In this document: one piece after another, positions 10,696-21,480 of the stretch
Position numbering within the stretch: the stretch's first letter is position 1
Layout: each line of letters starts with the position of its first letter
DNA from: Liolophura sinensis
Lineage: Eukaryota > Mollusca > Polyplacophora > Chitonida > Chitonidae
Assembly: GCF_032854445.1 (NCBI RefSeq)
Contig: NW_027018202.1
Coordinates: forward strand, 1 to 58,998
Direction of reading: 5' to 3'
Length of the DNA: 58,998 nucleotides
Notes under the pieces: generated by a model
The model's database searches: none
What the model saw: only the letters and a program-made list of their open reading frames with translations
Told to the model about the DNA's origin: nothing
Translations under genes and position numbers: made by a program

Positions 10696-13600
10696 ACCCA
10701 GTAATTGCCTTACTTCTAAGTGCAAGACAATCTCAATGTCTTTATCTACGTGTAGAAAAAACCAGACCATTTGTACATAAAAAACACAAGGTACTTGATA
10801 AAGTCTGCTGTAAAAAGTACAACTGACCACAGACCCACATCATTAAGGTGGCAAAAGATGCGGAATTGAGCCAGGCATCGGCAACTGTTGAAAAATTGCA
10901 AATTTCCCTGGTTTCCAATTTTGCATTTTTGCCTGGTCTTTTTGTTAATTGAAATCCGCTACACTGTACTCTGTACAATCGCGACTGGTCATTACTATAT
11001 TCAACTTTTAACTATATGTTATGTGCCCTTCGGTAGCCCAGAAGACCTGAAATCTTTGGGCTCAGCCCATTTAACTCACCCAGCAATTGCCTTACTTCTA
11101 AGTCAAAGACAATCTCAATGTCTGCTGTAAAAAGTACAACTGAACACTGACCCACTTCAGTAAGGTGCCAAAAGATGCGGAATTGAGCCAGGCATCGGCA
11201 GCTGTTGACAAATTGCAAATTTCCCTGGTTTCCATGGAGTAAGAGCCGTTGCTGTGCACGTGATTATGACATAAATGATCATTCAATTGTCACTACCAAA
11301 AGTATTGGTCGGAGAGCAACGCGGTTTGCACCATTCGATTTCTCGTCACAAAATACGTCGGATTAGCCTCTTACCAGCATCACTGGAACAGTTTTTCCAC
11401 TTTTGCATTTTTGCCTGGTCTTTTTGTTAATTGAAATCGGCTACACTGTACTCTGTACCATCGCGACTGGTCATTACTATATTCAACTTTTGACTATATG
11501 TTATGTGCCCTTCGGTAGCCCAGAAGACCTGAAATCTTTGGGCTAAGCCCATTTAACTCACCCAGCAATTGCCTTACTTCTAAGTGCAAGACAATCTCAA
11601 TGTGTTTATATACGTGTAGAAAAACCACACCATTTGTACATGAAAAACACAAGGTACTTGATACAGTCTGCTGTAAAAAGTACAACTGAACACTGACCCA
11701 CTTCAGTAAGGTGCCAAAAGATGCGGCATTGAGCCAGGCATCGGCAGCTGTTGAAAAATTGCAAATTGCTCTGGTTTCCATGGAGTAAGAGCCGTTGCTG
11801 TGCACGTGATCATGACATAAATGATCATTCAATTGTCACTACCAAAAGTATTGGTCACAGAGCAACGCGGTTTGCACCATTCGATTTCTCGTCGGAAAAT
11901 ACGTCGGATTAGCTTCTTACCAGCATCACTAGAACAGTTTTTCCAATTTTGCATTTTTGCCTGGTCTTTTTGTAAATTGAAATCGGCTACACTGTACTAT
12001 GTACCATCGCGACTGGTCATTACTATATTCAACTTTTGACTATAAGTTATGTGCCCTTCGGTAGCCCAGAAGACCTGAAATCTTTGGCTAAGCCCATTTA
12101 ACTCACCCAGCAATTGCCTTACTTCTAAGTGCAAGACAATCTCAATGTCTTTATCTACGTGTAGAAAAACCACACCATTTGTACGTGAAAAACACAAGGT
12201 ACTTGATACAGTCTGCTGTGAAAAGTACAACTGACCACAGACCCACATGAATAAGGTGCCAAAAGATGCAGAATTGAGCCAGGTATCGGCAGCTGTTGAA
12301 AAATCGCAAATTTCCCTGGTTTCCATGGAGTAAGAGCCGTTGCTGGGCACGTGATTATGACATAAATGATCATTCAATTGTCACTACAGGCATAAGTATT
12401 GGTCGGAGAGCAACGCGGTTTGCACCATTCGATTTCTCGTCACAAAATACGTCGGATTAGCCTGTTACCAGCAGCACTGGAACAGTTTTTCCCCTTTTGC
12501 ATTTTTACCTGGTCTTTTTGTTAATTGAAATCGGCTACACTGTACTCTGTACAATCGCGACTGGTCATTACTATATTCAACTTTTGACTATAAGTTATGT
12601 GCCCTTCGGTAGCCCAGAAGACCTGAAATCTTTGGGCCAAGCCCATTTAACTCACCCAGCAATTGTCTTACTTCTAAGTCGAAGACAATCTCAATGTCTT
12701 TATCTACGTGTAGAAAAACCAGACCATTTGTACGTGAAAAAAAAAGGTACTTGATACAGTCTGCTGTAAAAAGTACAACTAAACACTGACCCACATTTAT
12801 AAGGTGCCAAAAGATGCGGAATTGGGCCAGGCATCGGCAGCTGTTGAAAAATTGCAAATATCCCTGGTTTCCATGGAGTAAGAGCCGTTGCTGGGCACGT
12901 GATTATGACATCAATGATCATTTAATTGTATCTACAGCCAAAAGTATTGGTCGGAGAGCAACGCGGTTTGCACCATTCGATTTGTCGTCACAAAATACGT
13001 CGGATTAGCCTCTTACCAGCAGCACTGGAACAGTTTTTCCACTTTTGCATTTTTACCTTGTCTTTTTGTTAATTGAAATCGGCTACACTGTACTCTGTAC
13101 AATCGCGACTGGTCATTACTATATTCAACTTTTGACTATAAGTTATGTGCCCTTCGGTAGCCCAAAAGACCTGAAAACTTTGGGCCAAGCCCATTTAACT
13201 CACCCAGCAATTGTCTTACTTCTAAGTGCAAGACAATCTCAATGTCTTTATCTACGTGTAGAAAAACCACACCATTTGTACGTGAAAAACACAAGGTACT
13301 TGATACAGTCTGCTGTAAAAAGTACAACTGAACACTGACCCACTTCAGTAAGGTGCCAAAAGATGCGGAATTGAGCCAGGCATCGGCAGCTGTTGAAAAA
13401 TTGCAAATTTCCCTGGTTTCCATGGAGTAAGAGCCGTTGCTGGGCACGTGATTATGACATCAATGATCATTCAATTGTCACCACAGCCAAAAGTATTGGT
13501 CGGAGAGCAACGCGGATTGCACCATTCGATTTCTCGTCACAAAATACGTCGGATTAGCCTCTTACCAGCAGCACTGGAACAGTTTTTCCACTTTTGCATT

Positions 13601-15682
13601 TTTGCCTGGTCTTTGTGTTAATTGAAATCGGCTACACTGTACTCTGTACAATCGCGACTGGTCATTACTATATTCAACTTTTGACTATAAGTTATGTGCC
13701 CTTCGGTAGCCCAGAAGACCTGAAATCTTTGGGCCAAGCCCATTTAACTCACCCAGCAATTGTCTTACTTCTAAGTCCAAGACAATCTCAATGTCTTTAT
13801 CTACGTGTAGAAAAACCAGACCATTTGTACGTGAAAAACACAAGGTACTTGATACAGTCTGCTGTAAAAAGTACAACTAAACACTGACCCACATTTATAA
13901 GGTGCCAAAAGATGCGGAATTGAGCCAGGCATCGGCAGCTGTTAAAAAATTGCAAATATCCCTGGTTTCCATGGAGTAAGAGCCGTTGCTGGGAACGTGA
14001 TTATGACATCAATGATCATTCAATTGTCTTTACAGCCAAAAGTATTGGTCGGAGAGCAACGCGGATTGCACCATTCGATTTCTCGTCACAAAACACGTCG
14101 GATTAGCCTCTTACTAGTAGCACTGGAACAGTTTTTCCAATTTTGCATTTTTGCCTGGTCTTTTTGTTAATTGAAATCGGCTACACTGTACTCTGTACAA
14201 TCGCGACTGGTCATTACTATATTCAACTTTTGACTATAAGTTATGTACCCTTCGGTAGCCCAGAAGACGTCAAATCTTTGGGAAAAGCCCATTTAACTCA
14301 CCCAGCAATTGTCTTACTTCTAAGTCCAAGACAATCTCAATGTCTTTATCTACGTGTAGAAAAACCAGACCATTTGTACGTGAAAAACACAAGGTACTTG
14401 ATACAGTCTGCTGTAAAAAGTACAACTAAACACTGACCCACATTTATAAGGTGCCAAAAGATGCGGAATTGGGCTAGGCATCGGCAGTTGTTAAAAAATT
14501 GCAAATATCCCTGGTTTCCATGGAGTAAGAGCCGTTGCTGGGAACGTGATTATGACATCAATGATCATTCAATTGTCGCTACAGCCAAAAGTATTGGTCG
14601 GAGAGCAACGCGGTTTGCACCATTCGATTTCTCGTCACAAAATACGTCGGATTAGCCTTTTACCAGCAGCACTGGAAATATTTTTCCACTTTTGCATTTT
14701 TACCTGGTCTTTTTGTTAATTGAAATCGGCTACACTGTACTCTGTACAATCGCGACTGGTCATTACTATATTCAACTTTTGATTATAAGTTATGTGCCCT
14801 TCGGTAGCCCAGAAGACCTGAAATCTTTGGGCTAAGCCCATTTAACTCACCCAGCAATTGCCTTACTTCTAAGTGCAAGACAATCTCAATGTCTTTATCT
14901 ACGTGTAGAAAAACCAGACCATTTGTACATAAAAAACACAAGGTACTTGATACAGTCTGCTGTAAAAAGTACAACTGACCACAGACCCACATTTATAAGG
15001 TGCCAAAAGATGCGGAATTGGGCCAGGCATCGGCAGCTGTTAAAAAATTGCAAATTTCCCTGGTTTCCATGGAGTAAGAGCCGTTGCTCGGCACGTGATT
15101 ATGACATCAATGATCATTCAATTGTCGCTACAGTCAAAAGTATTGGTCGGAGAGCAACGCGGTTTGCACCATTCGATTTCTCGTCACAAAATACGTCGGA
15201 TTAGCCTCTTACCAGCAGCACTGGAACAGTTTTTCCACTTTTGCATTTTTGCCAGGTCTTTTTGTTAATATAAATCGGCTACACTGTACTCTGTACAATC
15301 GCGACTGGTCATTACTATATTCAACTTTTGACTATAAGTTATGTGCCCTTCGGTAGCCCAGAAGACCTGAAATCTTTGGGCCAAACCCATTTAACTCACC
15401 CAGCAATTGTCTTACTTCTAAGTCCAAGACAATCTCAATGTCTTTATCTACGTGTAGAAAAACCACACCATTTGTACTTAAAAAACACAAGGTACTTGAT
15501 ACAGTCTGCTGTAAAAAGTACAACTAAACACTGACCCACATTTATAAGGTGCCAAAAGATGCGGAATTGGGCCAGGCATCGGCAGCTGTTGAAAAATTGC
15601 AAATTTCCCTGGTTTCCATGGAGTAAGAACCGTTGCTGGGCACGTGATTATGACATCAATAATCATTGAATTGTCGCTACAG
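10432..15682 (+). repeat. HOR family A, copy 1 (5,251 bp, 10 monomers)
   Basis: Unit starts are 10858, 11175, 11721, 12266, 12814, 13363, 13912, 14461, 15010 and 15559. Units up to 11721 and the first part of 12266 align with copy 2 at an offset of 5,250 bp; from 12814 on the offset is 5,799 bp. Copy 1 is therefore one monomer shorter, and the loss lies inside the unit at 12266. A distinctive A-run (GTGAAAAAAAAAGG near 12733) and the CCCC variant near 12491 recur at the matching places in copy 2. Confidence 0.9.
10858..11174 (+). repeat. Shortened monomer, 317 bp, double deletion
   Basis: A 168-bp deletion lies between TTTCCA repeats (remaining copy 10912-10917) and a 64-bp deletion between GTCT repeats (remaining copy 11120-11123). 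549 - 168 - 64 = 317, so no other length change is needed. It forms the leading part of the first copy of the 5.25/5.8-kb higher-order repeat. Confidence 0.93.
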
Positions 15683-16107
15683 CCAAAAGTATTGGTCGGA
15701 GAGCAACGCGGTTTGCACCATTCGATTTCTCGTCACAAAATACGTCGGATTAGCCTCTTACCAGCAGCACTGGAACAGTTTTTCCACTTTTGCATTTTTG
15801 CCTGGTCTTTTTGTTAATTGAAATCGGCTACACTGTACTCTGTAAAATCGCGACTGGTCATTACTATATTCAACTTTTGACTATAAGTTATGTGCCCTTC
15901 AGTAGCCCAGAAGACCTGAAATCTTTGGGCTAAGCCCATTTAACTCACCCAGTAATTGCCTTACTTCTAAGTGCAAGACAATCTCAATGTCTTTATCTAC
16001 GTGTAGAAAAACCACACCATTTGTACATAAAAAACACAAGGTACTTGATAAAGTCTGCTGTAAAAAGTACAACTGACCACAGACCCACATCATTAAGGTG
16101 GCAAAAG

Positions 16108-16424
16108 ATGCGGAATTGAGCCAGGCATCGGCAACTGTTGAAAAATTGCAAATTTCCCTGGTTTCCAATTTTGCATTTTTGCCTGGTCTTTTTGTTAATT
16201 GAAATCCGCTACACTGTACTCTGTACAATCGCGACTGGTCATTACTATATTCAACTTTTAACTATATGTTATGTGCCCTTCGGTAGCCCAGAAGACCTGA
16301 AATCTTTGGGCTAAGCCCATTTAACTCACCCAGCAATTGCCTTACTTCTAAGTCAAAGACAATCTCAATGTCTGCTGTAAAAAGTACAACTGAACACTGA
16401 CCCACTTCAGTAAGGTGCCAAAAG
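16108..16424 (+). repeat. Shortened monomer, 317 bp, second HOR copy
   Basis: It has the same two junctions as at 10858, with TTTCCA at 16162-16167 and GTCT at 16370-16373. It lies 5,250 bp from the first copy. Confidence 0.93.
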
Positions 16425-17605
16425 ATGCGGAATTGAGCCAGGCATCGGCAGCTGTTGACAAATTGCAAATTTCCCTGGTTTCCATGGAGTAAGAGCCGTT
16501 GCTGTGCACGTGATGATGACATAAATGATCATTCAATTGTCACTACCAAAAGTATTGGTCGGAGAGCAACGCGGTTTGCACCATTCGATTTCTCGTCACA
16601 AAATACGTCGGATTAGCCTCTTACCAGCATCACTGGAACAGTTTTTCCACTTTTGCATTTTTACCTGGTCTTTTTGTTAATTGAAATCGGCTACACTGTA
16701 CTCTGTACCATCGCGACTGGTCATTACTATATTCAACTTTTGACTATATGTTATGTGCCCTTCGGTAGCCCAGAAGACCTGAAATCTTTGGGCTAAGCCC
16801 ATTTAACTCACCCAGCAATTGCCTTACTTCTAAGTGCAAGACAATCTCAATGTGTTTATCTACGTGTAGAAAAACCACACCATTTGTACATGAAAAACAC
16901 AAGGTACTTGATACAGTCTGCTGTAAAAAGTACAACTGAACACTGACCCACTTCAGTAAGGTGCCAAAAGATGCGGCATTGAGCCAGGCATCGGCAGCTG
17001 TTGAAAAATTGCAAATTGCTCTGGTTTCCATGGAGTAAGAGCCGTTGCTGTGCACGTGATCATGACATAAATGATCATTCAATTGTCACTACCAAAAGTA
17101 TTGGTCACAGAGCAACGCGGTTTGCACCATTCGATTTCTCGTCGGAAAATACGTCGGATTAGCTTCTTACCAGCATCACTAGAACAGTTTTTCCAATTTT
17201 GCATTTTTGCCTGGTCTTTTTGTAAATTGAAATCGGCTACACTGTACTATGTACCATCGCGACTGGTCATTACTATATTCAACTTTTGACTATAAGTTAT
17301 GTGCCCTTCGGTAGCCCAGAAGACCTGAAATCTTTGGCTAAGCCCATTTAACTCACCCAGCAATTGCCTTACTTCTAAGTGCAAGACAATCTCAATGTCT
17401 TTATCTACGTGTAGAAAAACCACACCATTTGTACGTGAAAAACACAAGGTACTTGATACAGTCTGCTGTGAAAAGTACAACTGACCACAGACCCACATGA
17501 ATAAGGTGCCAAAAGATGCAGAATTGAGCCAGGTATCGGCAGCTGTTGAAAAATCGCAAATTTCCCTGGTTTCCATGGAGTAAGAGCCGTTGCTGGGCAC
17601 GTGAT

Positions 17606-18154
17606 CATGACATCAATGCTTATTCAATTGTCGCTACAGCCAAAAGTATTGGTCGGAGAGCAACTCGGATTGCACCATTCGATTTCTCGTCACAAAATAC
17701 GTCGGATTAGCCTCTTACCAGCAGCACTGGAACAGTTTTTCCACTTTTGCATTTTTACCTGGTCTTTTTGTTAATTGAAATCGGCTACACTGTACTCTGT
17801 ACAATCGCGACTGGTCATTACTACATTCAACTTTTGACTATAAGTTATGTGCCCTTCGGTAGCCCAGAAGACCTGAAATCTTTGGGCTAAGCCCATTTAA
17901 CTCACCCGGCAATTGTCTTACTTCTAAGTCCAAGAAAATCTCAATGTGTTTATCTACGTGTAGAAAAACCAGACCATTTGTACGTGAAAAACACAAGGTA
18001 CTTGATACAGTCTGCTGTAAAAAGTACAACTAAACACTGACCCACATTTATAAGGTGCCAAAAGATGCGGAATTGGGCCTGGCATCGGCAGCTGTTGAAA
18101 AATTGCAAATTTCCCTGGTTTCCATGGAGTAAGAGCCGTTGCTGGGCACGTGAT
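17606..18154 (+). repeat. Monomer-length segment absent from HOR copy 1
   Basis: Copy 2 (and copy 3, in 23405-23953) contains one monomer length more than copy 1 between the unit starting at 17516 and that at 18613. The left edge of the segment can slide by up to about 50 bp because both flanks share the same sequence. Copy 1's unit at 12266 has the left part of the 17516 type (AAAATCGCAAATT) and the right part of the 18065 type (CAGGCATAAG). Confidence 0.85.
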
Positions 18155-19930
18155 TATGACATAAATGATCATTCAATTGTCACTACAGGCATAAGTATTG
18201 GTCGGAGAGCAACGCGGTTTGCACCATTCGATTTCTCGTCACAAAATACGTCGGATTAGACTGTTACCAGCAGCACTGGAACAGTTTTTCCCCTTTTGCA
18301 TTTTTACCTGGTCTTTTTGTTAATTGAAATCGGCTACACTGTACTCTGTACAATCGCGACTGGTCATTACTATATTCAACTTTTGACTATAAGTTATGTG
18401 CCCTTCGGTAGCCCAGAAGACCTGAAATCTTTGGGCCAAGCCCATTTAACTCACCCAGCAATTGTCTTACTTCTAAGTCGAAGACAATCTCAATGTCTTT
18501 ATCTACGTGTAGAAAAACCAGACCATTTGTACGTGAAAAAAAAAGGTACTTGATACAGTCTGCTGTAAAAAGTACAACTAAACACTGACCCACATTTATA
18601 AGGTGCCAAAAGATGCGGAATTGGGCCAGGCATCGGCAGCTGTTGAAAAATTGCAAATATCCCTGGTTTCCATGGAGTAAGAGCCGTTGCTGGGCACGTG
18701 ATTATGACATCAATGATCATTTAATTGTATCTACAGCCAAAAGTATTGGTCGGAGAGCAACGCGGTTTGCACCATTCGATTTGTCGTCACAAAATACGTC
18801 GGATTAGCCTCTTACCAGCAGCACTGGAACAGTTTTTCCACTTTTGCATTTTTACCTTGTCTTTTTGTTAATTGAAATCGGCTACACTGTACTCTGTACA
18901 ATCGCGACTGGTCATTACTATATTCAACTTTTGACTATAAGTTATGTGCCCTTCGGTAGCCCAAAAGACCTGAAAACTTTGGGCCAAGCCCATTTAACTC
19001 ACCCAGCAATTGTCTTCCTTCTAAGTGCAAGACAATCTCAATGTCTTTATCTACGTGTAGAAAAACCACACCATTTGTACGTGAAAAACACAAGGTACTT
19101 GATACAGTCTGCTGTAAAAAGTACAACTGAACACTGACCCACTTCAGTAAGGTGCCAAAAGATGCGGAATTGAGCCAGGCATCGGCAGCTGTTGAAAAAT
19201 TGCAAATTTCCCTGGTTTCCATGGAGTAAGAGCCGTTGCTGGGCACGTGATTATGACATCAATGATCATTCAATTGTCACCACAGCCAAAAGTATTGGTC
19301 GGAGAGCAACGCGGATTGCACCATTCGATTTCTCGTCACAAAATACGTCGGATTAGCCTCTTACCAGCAGCACTGGAACAGTTTTTCCACTTTTGCATTT
19401 TTGCCTGGTCTTTTTGTTAATTGAAATCGGCTACACTGTACTCTGTACAATCGCGACTGGTCATTACTATATTCAACTTTTGACTATAAGTTATGTGCCC
19501 TTCGGTAGCCCAGAAGACCTGAAATCTTTGGGCCAAGCCCATTTAACTCACCCAGCAATTGTCTTACTTCTAAGTCCAAGACAATCTCAATGTCTTTATC
19601 TACGTGTAGAAAAACCAGACCATTTGTACGTGAAAAACACAAGGTACTTGATACAGTCTGCTGTAAAAAGTACAACTAAACACTGACCCACATTTATAAG
19701 GTGCCAAAAGATGCGGAATTGGGCCAGGCATCGGCAGCTGTTAAAAAATTGCAAATATCCCTGGTTTCCATGGAGTAAGAGCCGTTGCTGGGAACGTGAT
19801 TATGACATCAATGATCATTCAATTGTCTTTACAGCCAAAAGTATTGGTCGGAGAGCAACGCGGATTGCACCATTCGATTTCTCGTCACAAAACACGTCGG
19901 ATTAGCCTCTTACTAGTAGCACTGGAACAG

Positions 19931-19964
19931 TTTTTCCAATTTTGCATTTTTGCCTGGTCTTTTT
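19931..19964 (+). other. T-tract cluster (possible intrinsic bend)
   Basis: Four runs of 4-5 T start at 19931, 19940, 19947 and 19960 in this copy, and the pattern recurs in every full monomer. Spacings of 9, 7 and 13 bp are only loosely helical. The second TTTCCA, used in the 168-bp deletion, lies inside this cluster (19933-19938). Confidence 0.45.
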
Positions 19965-20077
19965 GTTAATTGAAATCGGCTACACTGTACTCTGTACAAT
20001 CGCGACTGGTCATTACTATATTCAACTTTTGACTATAAGTTATGTGCCCTTCGGTAGCCCAGAAGACGTCAAATCTT

Positions 20078-20090
20078 TGGGCCAAGCCCA
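20078..20090. other. Small GC-rich hairpin TGGGC-CAA-GCCCA
   Basis: The 5-bp arms surround a 3-base loop. The loop varies between CAA and TAA among copies while the arms usually stay intact. Some copies lose one G (TTGGCTAAGCCC, for example near 2814 and 8314), which shortens the stem. Confidence 0.45.
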
Positions 20091-20147
20091 TTTAACTCAC
20101 CCAGCAATTGTCTTACTTCTAAGTCCAAGACAATCTCAATGTCTTTA

Positions 20148-20159
20148 TCTACGTGTAGA
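20148..20159. other. 12-bp dyad TCTAC-GT-GTAGA
   Basis: This is an inverted repeat of 5-bp arms around GT, conserved in most full monomers and absent from units carrying the 64-bp deletion. It lies 34 bp before the larger dyad. No function can be assigned. Confidence 0.5.
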
Positions 20160-20192
20160 AAAACCAGACCATTTGTACGTGAAAAACACAAG

Positions 20193-20222
20193 GTACTTGA
20201 TACAGTCTGCTGTAAAAAGTAC
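20193..20222. other. Conserved 30-bp dyad (potential hairpin), one per full monomer
   Basis: The arms read GTACTT, GA, TACAG, loop TCTG, CTGTA, AA, AAGTAC. This gives an outer 6-bp stem, a 2x2 internal mismatch, an inner 5-bp stem and a 4-base loop, centred on 20207/20208. The same element is present in nearly every full monomer, at the same offset. Variants include CTGTGAAAAGTAC in many family C units, CTGTAGAAAGTAC in type c units, and TTGATAAAGTCTG in the units preceding the double-deletion units. The left arm is lost in the five units with the 64-bp GTCT deletion. The stem is seen directly; any cruciform formation or protein binding is inference. Confidence 0.6.
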
Positions 20223-21480
20223 AACTAAACACTGACCCACATTTATAAGGTGCCAAAAGATGCGGAATTGGGCTAGGCATCGGCAGTTGTTAAAAAATTG
20301 CAAATATCCCTGGTTTCCATGGAGTAAGAGCCGTTGCTGGGAACGTGATTATGACATCAATGATCATTCAATTGTCGCTACAGCCAAAAGTATTGGTCGG
20401 AGAGCAACGCGGTTTGCACCATTCGATTTCTCGTCACAAAATACGTCGGATTAGCCTTTTACCAGCAGCACTGGAAATATTTTTCCACTTTTGCATTTTT
20501 ACCTGGTCTTTTTGTTAATTGAAATCGGCTACACTGTACTCTGTACAATCGCGACTGGTCATTACTATATTCAACTTTTGATTATAAGTTATGTGCCCTT
20601 CGGTAGCCCAGAAGACCTGAAATCTTTGGCTAAGCCCATTTAACTCACCCAGCAATTGCCTTACTTCTAAGTGCAAGACAATCTCAATGTCTTTATCTAC
20701 GTGTAGAAAAACCAGACCATTTGTACATAAAAAACACAAGGTACTTGATACAGTCTGCTGTAAAAAGTACAACTGACCACAGACCCACATTTATAAGGTG
20801 CCAAAAGATGCGGAATTGGGCCAGGCATCGGCAGCTGTTAAAACATTGCAAATTTCCCTGGTTTCCATGGAGTAAGAGCCGTTGCTCGGCACGTGATTAT
20901 GACATCAATGATCATTCAATTGTCGCTACAGTCAAAAGTATTGGTCGGAGAGCAACGCGGTTTGCACCATTCGATTTCTCGTCACAAAATACGTCGGATT
21001 AGCCTCTTACCAGCAGCACTGGAACAGTTTTTCCACTTTTGCATTTTTGCCAGGTCTTTTTGTTAATATAAATCGGCTACACTGTACTCTGTACAATCGC
21101 GACTGGTCATTACTATATTCAACTTTTGACTATAAGTTATGTGCCCTTCGGTAGCCCAGAAGACCTGAAATCTTTGGGCCAAACCCATTTAACTCACCCA
21201 GCAATTGTCTTACTTCTAAGTCCAAGACAATCTCAATGTCTTTATCTACGTGTAGAAAAACCACACCATTTGTACTTAAAAAACACAAGGTACTTGATAC
21301 AGTCTGCTGTAAAAAGTACAACTAAACACTGACCCACATTTATAAGGTGCCAAAAGATGCGGAATTGGGCCAGGCATCGGCAGCTGTTGAAAAATTGCAA
21401 ATTTCCCTGGTTTCCATGGAGTAAGAACCGTTGCTGGGCACGTGATTATGACATCAATAATCATTGAATTGTCGCTACAG

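Larger units (their letters stand above)
19711..20259 (+). repeat. Representative full-length monomer (549 bp)
   Basis: This copy is a typical full-length unit and serves as the reference for offsets used elsewhere. In order it contains: the phase motif at its start; CCATGG at 19768-19773; a second GCCAAAAG at 19834-19841, 131 bp after the one that ends the preceding unit; a T-tract cluster at 19931-19964; the small hairpin at 20078-20090; a 12-bp dyad at 20148-20159; a 30-bp dyad at 20193-20222; and a variable linker just before the next unit. In phase with its start, one forward frame has only two stop codons in 183 codons (TAG at codon 65, TGA at codon 175). I saw no clear internal sub-repeat beyond GCCAAAAG, so the unit appears to be a simple 549-mer rather than a trimer of a shorter repeat. 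Confidence 0.93.
15683..21480 (+). repeat. HOR family A, copy 2 (5,798 bp, 11 monomers)
   Basis: Unit starts are 16108, 16425, 16971, 17516, 18065, 18613, 19162, 19711, 20260, 20808 and 21357. This is the complete form of the higher-order unit. Against copies 1 and 3 only scattered private differences were noticed, such as GTCTTCCTTC near 19013 and ACATTGC near 20843. That implies recent amplification relative to the spread among monomer types within one copy. Confidence 0.92.

Noticed and set aside
13045-13338. Recurrent plus-strand frame of 97 codons starting ATGCATTTT, present in dozens of units
   Set aside because: Its recurrence is explained by the 549-bp period. Units with TAA in the GGGCTAAGCCC variant or with single-base indels break it freely. 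The hydrophobic stretch in the translation is not evidence for a membrane protein.
19703-19841. GCCAAAAG occurring twice per monomer as a sign of an internal 131-bp sub-repeat
   Set aside because: Similarity does not extend beyond the 8-mer (plus a weak GG match), and 131 does not divide 549.
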